Shown: positions 1 to 8,682 of the stretch, one piece after another | How the letters are laid out: each line of letters begins with the position of its first letter | Numbering within the stretch: position 1 is the stretch's first letter | Assembly (NCBI GenBank): GCA_002401565.1 | Contig: NVTL01000046.1 | Location: forward strand, 1 to 9,050 | From: Rhodospirillaceae bacterium | GTDB lineage: Bacteria > Pseudomonadota > Alphaproteobacteria > Rhodospirillales > Magnetovibrionaceae | DNA: 9,050 nucleotides | Direction: 5' to 3' | The notes under the pieces: generated by a model | Seen by the model: the letters and a program-made list of their open reading frames with translations, nothing else | The model's database searches: none | Told to the model about the DNA's origin: nothing | Made by a program: the position numbers and the translations under genes

Positions 1-740
1 TCGCGGCGTTTGCCGCATCGGCGATTTCGGGTGGTGATCCTATCCGCACAGGTATCCAAGGATTCATGTACGATATCCGCACCGGAATCTTGCCGTTCTT
101 GTTTATCTTCAACACTGATTTGTTGCTGATTAACGTTGATGCGGTCCATGCTGTGTTTGTGTTTATCACCGCACTGGTGGCGATGCTGACCTTTGCCGCG
201 GCAACCCAGCAATACATGTTTGTGAAAAACAGAGTCTGGGAAACCCTAGCATTCTTGCTGATCGCCTTCACTATGTTCCGACCGGGATATTGGTTGGATC
301 AAGTCAGTCCGCCGTATGAATTCAGGCCCGGAACCGAAATCGTCAACGTGGCTGCACAGACTCCGGAAGATGGCATGATCCGTTTTGTGATCTCTGGCCC
401 TGACAGCCGTAATGGCGAAATGGCCAGAACCACTTTAATGGCTTCAATGGGTAAAAGTGGCGACGGTCAAAGCCGCCTGTTGGATGTTGCAGGATTGATG
501 GTGATGATTGATGGGGATACGGCCACGTTGGACGAACCCATGCCCAGCACCGCCCTGTCCGAACCCCTGTTGGCCTTTGATTTTTACGGAGACGAACCCG
601 TTATAATCGAACGTGTAGAAGTTCCACTCGAACGCACAGATAAGGAATGGTTCTTTATTCCAGCCTTGGCTCTGTTGTTTTTTGTGATTGTCATTCAACG
701 TCGACGTTTGCGCGTCGAAGAAGCTGCAGTAGGAGCATAA
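1..740 (+). CDS. TRAP transporter large permease, C-terminal part (5' end outside window)
   Basis: This is the last 245 residues of an inner-membrane TRAP transporter permease, a sodium- or proton-driven importer of organic acids that works with a periplasmic binding protein. The frame is open from base 3, and the first visible residues (AAFAASAISGGDPIRTGIQGF, split here as AAFAASAISGG then DPIRTGIQGF) match the conserved end of DctM-type permeases, so the ATG at 66 is internal and not the start. Numbering from that Met, hydrophobic segments lie at about 8-22, 28-47 and 58-77. A polar domain of about 115 residues (78-193) follows, then a last membrane helix (195-210) and the basic tail RRRLRVEE. 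This tail resembles the DUF3394 region found on fused 4TM/12TM, TAXI-type TRAP permeases; that family name is from memory. By the positive-inside rule the polar domain should be periplasmic. The stop lies 3 bp before the UspA gene. The substrate is unknown; downstream genes hint at acetoacetate or a related acid. Confidence 0.88.
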   Translation, partial: AAFAASAISGGDPIRTGIQGFMYDIRTGILPFLFIFNTDLLLINVDAVHAVFVFITALVAMLTFAAATQQYMFVKNRVWETLAFLLIAFTMFRPGYWLDQVSPPYEFRPGTEIVNVAAQTPEDGMIRFVISGPDSRNGEMARTTLMASMGKSGDGQSRLLDVAGLMVMIDGDTATLDEPMPSTALSEPLLAFDFYGDEPVIIERVEVPLERTDKEWFFIPALALLFFVIVIQRRRLRVEEAAVGA

Positions 741-743
741 ACA

Positions 744-1169
744 ATGTTTAAAAATGTTTTATTGACCGTTGACTTAAACGACGAAAGCTCTTGGACCAAA
801 GCCCTGCCCGTGGCCCTTGATTTTATCAAGGCTTCGGACGGGACCTTGCACGTGATGACCGTGGTGCCCAATTTTGGCATGTCCATCGTGGGATCGTTTT
901 TTCCCAAGGGTTATGAAAAGGATATCTGTGATAAAGTTTTGGTGGCCTTAAAAGAATTCGTCAAAACACACATTTCCGATGACATCAAAACGCAACGTAT
1001 TGTCAGTGAAGGCACGGTTTATGAGGAAATTCTCAACATGGCCGATAAGATTAAGGCTGACATGATCGTGGTATCATCAGGCCGCGATGATCTGAAAGAT
1101 TTCTTGTTAGGCCCCAACGCCGCCCGTGTGGTTCGCCACGCCAATTGTTCTGTAACCGTCGTTCGTTAA
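744..1169 (+). CDS. UspA-family universal stress protein linked to a TRAP transporter
   Basis: The 141-residue product is a single-domain cytoplasmic Usp protein of usual length. It opens with the first beta strand FKNVLLTVDL and ends with the family's closing block (about 108-141, including LLGPNAARVV and the final SVTVVR). Usp proteins of this kind often lie beside TRAP genes; the known example is TeaD of Halomonas, which binds ATP and modulates the TeaABC ectoine transporter. The ATP-binding consensus G-2x-G-9x-G-[S/T] is only partly kept: G113 and G123 are present, but the first Gly is V110 and the Ser/Thr position is P124. ATP binding is therefore uncertain, although the GPN variant is, from memory, common in TRAP-linked members. 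A good Shine-Dalgarno AGGAG (731-735) lies 8 nt before the ATG, inside the end of the permease gene, so translation may be coupled. A role in tuning the transporter is inferred from position. Confidence 0.9.
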   Translation: MFKNVLLTVDLNDESSWTKALPVALDFIKASDGTLHVMTVVPNFGMSIVGSFFPKGYEKDICDKVLVALKEFVKTHISDDIKTQRIVSEGTVYEEILNMADKIKADMIVVSSGRDDLKDFLLGPNAARVVRHANCSVTVVR

Positions 1170-1181
1170 AGTCTAAATCAC

Positions 1182-3137
<1,956 letters not shown>

Positions 3138-3145
3138 GATAAATC

Positions 3146-4318
3146 ATGACTGATATCGTCATCGTCGCCGCAGCCCGCACCGCCATTGGATCGTTTATGG
3201 GCGGGCTCAGCACCGTGCCAGCCATACAATTGGGCAGCACAGTCATTGCCGAAGCGTTAAACCGCGCGGGCATTTCCCCAAAAGATGTTGACGAAGTGAT
3301 CATGGGCCAAGTTCTAACCGGGGGCGAAGGCCAAAACCCCGCTCGTCAAGCCGCCATGGCTGCAAAAATTCCCGCCGAAAAAAGCGCCTATACCGTCAAT
3401 CAAGTGTGCGGGTCGGGACTGCGCACCGTCATGTTAGCCGCCCAAGCGATTAAGTGCGGCGACGCCACCATCGTCATCGCGGGTGGTCAGGAAAACATGA
3501 GCTTAGCACCGCACACAACATACCTGCGCGCGCCCACCAAAATGGGCGATGGACACATGGTTGATACCATGGTCAAGGATGGATTGTGGGATGCGTTTTA
3601 TGATTATCACATGGGCCAAACGGCGGAAAACATAGCCGACAAGTTTTCAATTGACCGCGTCACCCAAGATGCCTTTGCTGCTGCGTCTCAACAAAAAGCC
3701 GAGGCCGCGTTGAAGGCTGGCACCTTTAAGGACGAAATTGTTTCCGTCACCGTTAAATCCAGACGCGGCGACACTGAATTTGATACGGACGAATTCCCCC
3801 GTGCGGGCACAACGACCCAAACGCTTTCATCCCTGCGCCCCGCTTTTAAAAAAGACGGCACAGTGACCGCAGGAAATGCCTCGGGTTTGAACGATGGGGC
3901 GGCGGCGTTGGTGATTATGTCCGCCGACGAAGCCACACGCCGGGGCTTAACACCGCTGGCGAGGATTGCGTCGTGGGCTTCTGTTGGTGTTGATCCTCAG
4001 CTGATGGGGACCGGACCTATACCTGCTTCGAAATCCGCTTTGAAAAAAGCCGGGTGGACCGCCCAAGACTTAGATTTAATCGAAGCCAACGAAGCCTTTG
4101 CCGCCCAAGCGTGCCACGTCAATCAAGAGCTCGGCTGGGACACAGCTAAGGTCAACGTCAACGGCGGAGCCATTGCCTTGGGCCATCCCATCGGGGCCAG
4201 TGGGGCCAGGATTTTGGTTACGCTGCTGTATGAAATGCAGCGCCGAGACGCCCACAAAGGCCTCGCCACCCTATGCATTGGCGGCGGCATGGGTGTCGCC
4301 TTGTGCGTTGAACGCTAA
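3146..4318 (+). CDS. atoB: Acetyl-CoA C-acetyltransferase (biosynthetic-type thiolase)
   Basis: This thiolase II (EC 2.3.1.9) reversibly cleaves acetoacetyl-CoA with CoA into two acetyl-CoA. Its 390 residues match the family length. All catalytic residues are present: nucleophile Cys88 in VCGSG, Asn315 in NEAF, His347 in [11 protein letters not shown] and Cys377 in LCIGGG. Each sits one position from the classical Zoogloea PhaA numbering (C89, N316, H348, C378). The Shine-Dalgarno AGGA (3136-3139) overlaps the stop of the CoA-ligase gene, 6 nt before the ATG, so the two are probably cotranscribed. Together they turn acetoacetate into acetyl-CoA. The same enzyme could run in the condensing direction for polyhydroxybutyrate synthesis (phaA), but no phaB or phaC is visible, and the neighbouring ligase favours the catabolic reading. 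It is the last gene of the apparent TRAP/ketone-body operon; no hairpin terminator follows it. Confidence 0.95.
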   Translation: MTDIVIVAAARTAIGSFMGGLSTVPAIQLGSTVIAEALNRAGISPKDVDEVIMGQVLTGGEGQNPARQAAMAAKIPAEKSAYTVNQVCGSGLRTVMLAAQAIKCGDATIVIAGGQENMSLAPHTTYLRAPTKMGDGHMVDTMVKDGLWDAFYDYHMGQTAENIADKFSIDRVTQDAFAAASQQKAEAALKAGTFKDEIVSVTVKSRRGDTEFDTDEFPRAGTTTQTLSSLRPAFKKDGTVTAGNASGLNDGAAALVIMSADEATRRGLTPLARIASWASVGVDPQLMGTGPIPASKSALKKAGWTAQDLDLIEANEAFAAQACHVNQELGWDTAKVNVNGGAIALGHPIGASGARILVTLLYEMQRRDAHKGLATLCIGGGMGVALCVER

Positions 4319-4414
4319 AAACGTCTAATATATTTTACATTTCACCATTAAAACTCGCTTTTACCGCCAGTACTGCCTATTATGTTTGACGCATAATTTA
4401 AGGAACAGGCGCGC
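4319..4414 (+). promoter_or_regulatory. Intergenic region with likely promoter of the XRE-cupin regulator gene
   Basis: This 96-bp gap is the longest non-coding stretch in the window and is clearly AT-richer than its surroundings. It must hold the promoter for the regulator and aldehyde dehydrogenase genes unless they are read through from the thiolase. The best -10-like hexamer is TATTAT (4378-4383), which overlaps the inverted repeat, but no good -35 lies 16-18 bp upstream. A second weak pair is TTGAAC (4308-4313, inside the thiolase gene) with TATTTT (4331-4336) at 17 bp. Neither is convincing alone. A Shine-Dalgarno AAGGA (4400-4404) lies 10 nt before the regulator's ATG. I see no intrinsic terminator for the upstream operon. 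Confidence 0.45.
4379..4397. promoter_or_regulatory. Inverted repeat, candidate operator for the PuuR-like regulator
   Basis: ATTATG (4379-4384) and CATAAT (4392-4397) are exact reverse complements separated by 7 bp (TTTGACG). The repeat starts 36 bp before the regulator's ATG and overlaps the -10-like TATTAT. Read on the minus strand, bases 4374-4388 (CAAACATAATAGGCA) match 10 of 15 positions of the E. coli PuuR site AAAATATAATGAACA as I recall it, including the ATAAT core. Both arms contain ATAAT on opposite strands. Position and likeness suggest autoregulation by the downstream XRE-cupin protein; this is inference. A 6-bp perfect arm in AT-rich sequence could also arise by chance. Confidence 0.4.
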
Positions 4415-4963
4415 ATGGACAACAATATTGGCACACGATTAAAAGCACTGCGCACCATGCATGGGCTTTCCCAACGCGAAGTCGCCAAACGCGCGGGCGT
4501 CACCAACTCAACCATTTCATTGATTGAACAAGACCGGGTCAGCCCGTCGGTTGATTCCTTGAAAAAGGTTTTGGACAGCTTTTCCATATCCTTGGTTGAT
4601 TTTTTGACCATGGATATGGAATCTGACGAAACGATCTTTTTTGAAAAAGACCATCTGGTTGAGTTTTTTGAAAATGGCGCGCATCTGAAATTGGTCGGTG
4701 CCAATCGCAAGGACCGCAAGCTTCGCTTTTTACATGAACGTTATGAAGTCGGCGCACATTCGGGCGAAGACATGATCACCCACAACAGCGAAGAAGCCGG
4801 AATCGTCATCAAAGGCAAAATTGAGCTGACCGTAGGGCAACGCAAAAAGATCCTGAAAGTTGGCGATTCCTATTACATCAACAACAACATTCCGCACCGT
4901 TTTAAAAACGTCGGCAAAGATGAATGCATCATTGTCAGTGCGGCCACGCCCCCCAGTTTTTAA
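4415..4963 (+). CDS. puuR: PuuR-like transcriptional regulator (XRE helix-turn-helix plus cupin)
   Basis: The 182-residue protein is close to E. coli PuuR (185) in length and layout, and probably represses polyamine-use genes until an amine or derivative binds. Residues 6-62 form the XRE/Cro helix-turn-helix; GLSQREVAKRAGVTNSTISL (17-36) holds the two central helices, and IEQDRVSPS (37-45) follows. A linker leads to a C-terminal cupin domain (about 105-182) with THNSEEAGIVIKGKIELTV (122-140), GDSYYINNNIPHRFKN (150-165) and the ending SAATPPSF, much like the PuuR ending SAHTPTTF. His123, Glu126/127 and His161 occupy cupin ligand positions, but the classical HxH pair is reduced to a single His, so metal binding is uncertain. 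The aldehyde dehydrogenase gene follows after 9 bp, and an inverted repeat lies just upstream. Related XRE-cupin regulators control other catabolic genes, so the polyamine link rests on both likeness and neighbours. Confidence 0.85.
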   Translation: MDNNIGTRLKALRTMHGLSQREVAKRAGVTNSTISLIEQDRVSPSVDSLKKVLDSFSISLVDFLTMDMESDETIFFEKDHLVEFFENGAHLKLVGANRKDRKLRFLHERYEVGAHSGEDMITHNSEEAGIVIKGKIELTVGQRKKILKVGDSYYINNNIPHRFKNVGKDECIIVSAATPPSF

Positions 4964-4972
4964 AGGTGACCC

Positions 4973-6457
4973 ATGTCCATTGATTATAAAGCCCGTGCTC
5001 GCAAAATTGCCCTGCCCAGCCATTTGTTTATTGATGGGCGGCGTGTGGATGCGCAAAGCAAAAAGACCTTTAACAACATCAATCCCGGCACAGGCGAAAT
5101 CTTGGGCTCCGTAGCCGAAGGCGATGCCGCTGACATTGACCTGGCCGTTGCCAGCGCCCGCAAAGCTTTCGACAGTGGTGTGTGGTCGGACATGGCGCCT
5201 AGGGACCGAAAAAAAATCCTCATTCGCTTGGCTGATTTTATGGACGATCATGCCGAAGAACTTGCCCTTTTGGAAACACTGGATGTGGGCAAACCCATCG
5301 GCGACAGCCTAAGCGTTGATGTTCCGTCATCCGCCAATTGCATGCGTTGGTACGGCGAAGCGTGTGACAAGGTTTATGACGAAGTCGCGCCATCTGGCCC
5401 CAATGCTTTTGGCACCATTACCCGCGAAGCCATCGGCGTGGTCGCCGCCGTTGTGCCGTGGAATTTTCCGCTGTTGATGACGTGTTGGAAACTTGGACCT
5501 GCCTTGGCATCCGGAAATTCTGTGGTCTTAAAACCCGCCGAACAATCCCCGCTCACCGCCCTGCGCTTGGCCGAGCTTGCGGTTGAAGCCGGCCTGCCCG
5601 AAGGCGTGCTGAACGTTGTGCCCGGTTTTGGTCCCACGGCGGGCAAGGCGTTAGGTCTGCACATGGATGTGGACTGTTTGGCGTTTACCGGATCGGGCGA
5701 AGTCGGAAAACTATTTTTACAATATTCAGGCCAATCCAACATGAAACGGGTGTGGCTGGAATGCGGCGGCAAAACGCCCAATATTGTTTTTGACGATTGC
5801 AAAGACCTTAAAAAAGCCGCCAAACATGCTGCCATTGGTATTTTTTACAATCAAGGCGAAGTCTGCACCGCCGCGTCTCGGTTGATTGTGCAAGACACCA
5901 TCAAGGATGAATTTATCGAAGAAGTTTTGAAGGTTGCCGCCACCATGCAGCCGGGTGATCCGTTAGACATCAACACAACACTGGGCGCATTGATCGAAGA
6001 AAAGCACATGAACCGGGTGTTGGATTACATCGACATCGGCAAAAACGAAGGCGCCAAATTATTGTGCGGCGGCGAACGGGTGTTGTTAAACCAAGGCGGC
6101 TATTATGTGGCCCCAACCATTTTTGACAATGTGAAAAGTTCCATGCGGATTGCCCAAGAAGAAATATTTGGCCCGGTCCTTTCGACCCTAACATTTAAGG
6201 AAGAAGAAGAAGCCATCACCATTGCCAACGACAGCCAGTATGGCTTGGCGGCGTGTTTGTGGACAGCTGATTTAAACAAAGCCATCAAACTGTCCCGACG
6301 CATTCGCGCGGGCAACATGTGGGTGAATTGTTGGGATGGCGGCGACATGACCATGCCGTTTGGCGGTTATAAACAATCTGGAAACGGTCGCGATAAATCG
6401 CTTCATGCTTTGGATAAATATACTGAAATCAAATCCACATGGATCGACCTCAGCTAG
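4973..6457 (+). CDS. puuC: PuuC-like aldehyde dehydrogenase (gamma-glutamyl-gamma-aminobutyraldehyde dehydrogenase)
   Basis: This 494-residue cytosolic NAD(P)-dependent aldehyde dehydrogenase matches E. coli PuuC (495) in length. In the gamma-glutamylation pathway it oxidises gamma-glutamyl-gamma-aminobutyraldehyde to gamma-glutamyl-GABA. All active-site residues are visible: Asn164 in PWNF, Lys187 in LKPAE, the FTGSGEVGK cofactor loop (238-246), Glu263 in LECGGK, nucleophile Cys298 in GEVCTAASR and Glu397 in EEIFGP. The C-terminal block SGNGRDKSLHALDKYTEIKS (469-488) closely resembles PuuC and separates it from betaine-aldehyde and succinate-semialdehyde dehydrogenases. A Shine-Dalgarno-like AAGGTGA (4963-4969) begins at the last base of the regulator's stop, fixing the ATG at 4973 and suggesting cotranscription with it. 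The enzymes are promiscuous, so other amino-aldehydes such as 4-aminobutyraldehyde are possible. Its stop is one base from the stop of the convergent puuA-like gene. Confidence 0.9.
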   Translation: MSIDYKARARKIALPSHLFIDGRRVDAQSKKTFNNINPGTGEILGSVAEGDAADIDLAVASARKAFDSGVWSDMAPRDRKKILIRLADFMDDHAEELALLETLDVGKPIGDSLSVDVPSSANCMRWYGEACDKVYDEVAPSGPNAFGTITREAIGVVAAVVPWNFPLLMTCWKLGPALASGNSVVLKPAEQSPLTALRLAELAVEAGLPEGVLNVVPGFGPTAGKALGLHMDVDCLAFTGSGEVGKLFLQYSGQSNMKRVWLECGGKTPNIVFDDCKDLKKAAKHAAIGIFYNQGEVCTAASRLIVQDTIKDEFIEEVLKVAATMQPGDPLDINTTLGALIEEKHMNRVLDYIDIGKNEGAKLLCGGERVLLNQGGYYVAPTIFDNVKSSMRIAQEEIFGPVLSTLTFKEEEEAITIANDSQYGLAACLWTADLNKAIKLSRRIRAGNMWVNCWDGGDMTMPFGGYKQSGNGRDKSLHALDKYTEIKSTWIDLS

Positions 6458-6458
6458 C

Positions 6459-7835
6459 CTATAAATACCAATCGTATTCCCGACCGGAAATGTAATCCCG
6501 AAACGCGTCCAGCTCGGCTTGTTTGGTGAGGCCATACACATCCATATATCGAGTGCCAAAATACGCGGGCAGGATTTCGCTTTGTTTAAATTTAGCCAAG
6601 GCCTGATCCAACGTGCACGGCATGTTGGGGTCACAGACTTCGCCTGTATTTCCCGTGCCGGGCTTGCCGGGATCTAACTTGTTTTTGATCCCATGATGAA
6701 GCCCCGCCAAAATTGCCGCCAAGGTCAGGTATGGATTTGCGTCCGCCCCGGCAATGCGGTGTTCAATACGGCGGCTGGTGCTGTCACCTGTGGGAACTCT
6801 GAACGCCAACGAACGATTGTTCGCGCCCCAACTGGGCGTAACGGGAACATACGTATTGGGTTTAAAGCGGCGATAAGAATTTACGTTCGGGGCGTAAAAA
6901 GCCATGGATTCAAACAACGCCGCCTGCATGCCGCCAACCGCATTTGCCAACAGCTGATTGCCCAGCTTGCCATCATCCCCATCAGCAAAAATATTGTGGC
7001 CTTTGTCATCCAGCACACTGACGTGAACGTGCAGGCCATTGCCCGCCAATTCCAAAAACGGCTTGGCCATAAAACTAGCACGAAAGCCGTGTTTGTGGGC
7101 AACGTTGCTGACCACGCGTTTAAGCAAGGCGGCATGATCGGCGGCATCCACGGCGGAACGACAATGTTTCAAATTAATTTCAAATTGACCGGGCGCGTAT
7201 TCCGCACTTGCCGTATAGGCCGGAATGTTTTGCACATGACAGGCGTCTTCGATTTCGCGCAGGACTTCACCGTAATGATCTAATTCCGCCATGCCATAAA
7301 CCTGCGTGGTTTTATCACGTTCGCCTGTGCCGGGGGAAATGGGGGCTTGGGGAAAACGTTCAGGGGTGCGGCTGCTGTCTAATAAATAAAACTCTAATTC
7401 CAAGGCTGTTTCTGGATACAATCCATCGGCGTTTAATTTGGCTTCGATTTGGGCCAAAATATTGCGGGGTTCCAACAAGGCATCTTCGCCGTTGCTATCG
7501 TCATAAGATACAACCACCTGCGCGGTCGGAACATCGGCCCAGGGCACCATTGCTAAAGTGCCGGTAAGGGGTCGCAGGGTTCCGTCTGGATCGCCATCGC
7601 TGAACCCAATACCGCCCGCATCCGATGACGTTCCCGTCACATCCAAGACCATGGCGGAATACGGCAACAATACGCCGATTTCGAACAGGTGGGCAATGTC
7701 GGCGCGGGGGTAACGTTTGCCCCGCACGATGCAATTCATGTCGAACATAAACGCATCCAGATACTGAACGTCCGGATGGTCTTTTAAAAAGGCCTCGGCG
7801 TGCAAACGTGCGGCTTTGGGATTGATGGTCAACAT
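6459..7835 (-). CDS. puuA: PuuA-like gamma-glutamylpolyamine synthetase (glutamine synthetase family)
   Basis: The 458-residue protein is a glutamine-synthetase-fold ligase that, by analogy with E. coli PuuA (472), joins glutamate to putrescine with ATP in the first step of the gamma-glutamylation pathway. Catalytic-core motifs are intact: ELEF with metal ligands Glu146 and Glu148, SAEYAPGQFEI with Glu212 and Glu219, NGLHVHVS with His269, NNRSLAFRVP (339-348) and RRIEHRIAGADANPYL (355-370). The N-terminal DAFMFDMNCIVRGKRYP (27-43) is the GS beta-grasp strand in the form seen in PuuA rather than GlnA. The adenylylation-site block of true GlnA is absent. It lies 15 bp downstream of potI with Shine-Dalgarno GGAG (complement of 7844-7847), so uptake and the first degradative step are probably cotranscribed. 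Close relatives glutamylate spermidine, ethanolamine or other amines, so putrescine is the likely but unproven substrate. Confidence 0.9.
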   Translation of the reverse strand: MLTINPKAARLHAEAFLKDHPDVQYLDAFMFDMNCIVRGKRYPRADIAHLFEIGVLLPYSAMVLDVTGTSSDAGGIGFSDGDPDGTLRPLTGTLAMVPWADVPTAQVVVSYDDSNGEDALLEPRNILAQIEAKLNADGLYPETALELEFYLLDSSRTPERFPQAPISPGTGERDKTTQVYGMAELDHYGEVLREIEDACHVQNIPAYTASAEYAPGQFEINLKHCRSAVDAADHAALLKRVVSNVAHKHGFRASFMAKPFLELAGNGLHVHVSVLDDKGHNIFADGDDGKLGNQLLANAVGGMQAALFESMAFYAPNVNSYRRFKPNTYVPVTPSWGANNRSLAFRVPTGDSTSRRIEHRIAGADANPYLTLAAILAGLHHGIKNKLDPGKPGTGNTGEVCDPNMPCTLDQALAKFKQSEILPAYFGTRYMDVYGLTKQAELDAFRDYISGREYDWYL

Positions 7836-7850
7836 GATCGAAACTCCGTT

Positions 7851-8669
7851 TTATAAATCTGACGCAGCCAAAAGCTCGTCTTTTCGTTTTTGGTTTTCCC
7901 GGCGTTTGTGCACCACCGACAGCACCACCACACCCATCGCCACAATGCCGATCAGGATGGTTGAAATCGCATTGACCTCTGGCGTGATGCCCAATCTTAC
8001 CATGGAATAAATTTTCATGGGCAAGGTAGTGGCACCCGGCCCGGTGGTGAAACTGGCGATCACCAAATCATCCAACGACAAGGTAAAGGACAATAACCAG
8101 CCCGACAAAACAGCAGGTAAAATGATTGGCAAGGTGATCACAAAAAAGGTCTTCAGCGGGGTGCAGCCCAAATCCATAGCGGCTTCTTCGATGGACCGAT
8201 CAAAGCCCGCTAGCCGGGACTGTACAACCACCCCCACATAACACATGGAAAACGTGGTGTGGGCCAAGGTGATGGTCCACATGCCCCGGTCCAACGATAT
8301 GGCGACAAACATCAACAGCAATGAAAGCCCGGTGATGACTTCGGGCATCACCAACGGCGCATAAATCATACCGTTAAACAATGTGCGGCCGCGAAAATGT
8401 TTAAAACGCACCATGGAAAACCCCGCCATGGTGCCCAAAATGGTCGCCAGCGTTGACGAGATCAAGGCAACCTTAATGGTCACGGCGGCAGCGTCCATCA
8501 AGCCCCTGTTTTGCATCAACGATCCATACCACTTAAACGAAAACCCAGACCATACGGTCACCAAACGGGATTCATTAAAACTGTAAATCACCAGCAAGAG
8601 GATCGGAATGTATAAAAAGGCAAAGCCCATAATCAGGGAGACTTTGTTAAACCATGTCCAATGTTTCAT
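7851..8669 (-). CDS. potI: Putrescine ABC transporter permease PotI
   Basis: This 272-residue inner-membrane protein is one of the two permeases of a PotFGHI-type polyamine ABC importer (E. coli PotI has 281). It begins with a membrane helix (about 11-30) followed by the conserved FNESRLVTVWSGFSFKWYG (31-49). A further helix is at about 63-85, and APLVMPEVITGLSLLLMFVA (104-123) is nearly identical in kind to E. coli PotI. The EAA loop that docks on the ATPase is IEEAAMDLGCTPLKTFFVI (160-178). It is followed by SFTLSLDDLVIASFTTGPGA (194-213), typical of PotI/PotC proteins. The likeness to PotI exceeds that to the spermidine-type PotC, as judged by eye. Start choice is supported by a very strong Shine-Dalgarno just upstream. 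It sits 12 bp after potH and 15 bp before the puuA-like gene. Confidence 0.93.
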   Translation of the reverse strand: MKHWTWFNKVSLIMGFAFLYIPILLLVIYSFNESRLVTVWSGFSFKWYGSLMQNRGLMDAAAVTIKVALISSTLATILGTMAGFSMVRFKHFRGRTLFNGMIYAPLVMPEVITGLSLLLMFVAISLDRGMWTITLAHTTFSMCYVGVVVQSRLAGFDRSIEEAAMDLGCTPLKTFFVITLPIILPAVLSGWLLSFTLSLDDLVIASFTTGPGATTLPMKIYSMVRLGITPEVNAISTILIGIVAMGVVVLSVVHKRRENQKRKDELLAASDL

Positions 8670-8674
8670 CTTAG

Positions 8675-8682
8675 CCCCTCCC
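8675..8682 (-). promoter_or_regulatory. Strong Shine-Dalgarno of potI, touching the potH stop
   Basis: On the minus strand the sequence reads GGGAGGGG, starting at the last base of the potH stop codon TAG (8682-8684) and ending 5 nt before the potI ATG. It fixes the potI start at 8669 and suggests that ribosomes finishing potH can reinitiate on potI. It is the purine-richest ribosome site in the window. Confidence 0.7.

Noticed and set aside
66..68. ATG at 66 as the start of a small membrane protein gene
   Set aside because: The frame is open to the window edge and the upstream codons encode the conserved AFAASAISGGDP segment of TRAP permeases, so this Met is internal.
4306..4345. Terminator after the thiolase gene
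   Set aside because: GCGTT and AACGC at the gene end are complementary but leave only a one-base loop, and no G+C stem followed by a T-run occurs in the gap.
4386..4397. TTGACG (4386-4391) directly followed by CATAAT (4392-4397) as a sigma-70 promoter
   Set aside because: The two hexamers are adjacent with no 16-18 bp spacer, so they cannot be a -35/-10 pair; they are better read as spacer and arm of the inverted repeat.
4730..5251. Minus-strand open frame of 173 codons across the regulator/puuC junction
   Set aside because: It is antisense to two clear genes, has no recognisable domain, and is best explained as a by-product of their codon use.
5374..5835. Minus-strand open frame of 153 codons inside puuC
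   Set aside because: It is fully antisense to conserved dehydrogenase motifs, including the FTGSGEVGK loop, and has no family likeness.
6693..7283. Long plus-strand open frame of 196 codons antisense to the puuA-like gene
   Set aside because: It lies wholly inside a well-recognised gene, its product resembles no family I know, and its Arg/Gln-rich composition is what the antisense of a coding sequence gives. No ribosome site supports it.
6459..7835. True glutamine synthetase (GlnA)
   Set aside because: The active-site core is shared, but the adenylylation-site block is missing, the N-terminal segment is of PuuA type, and the gene sits in a polyamine uptake operon.
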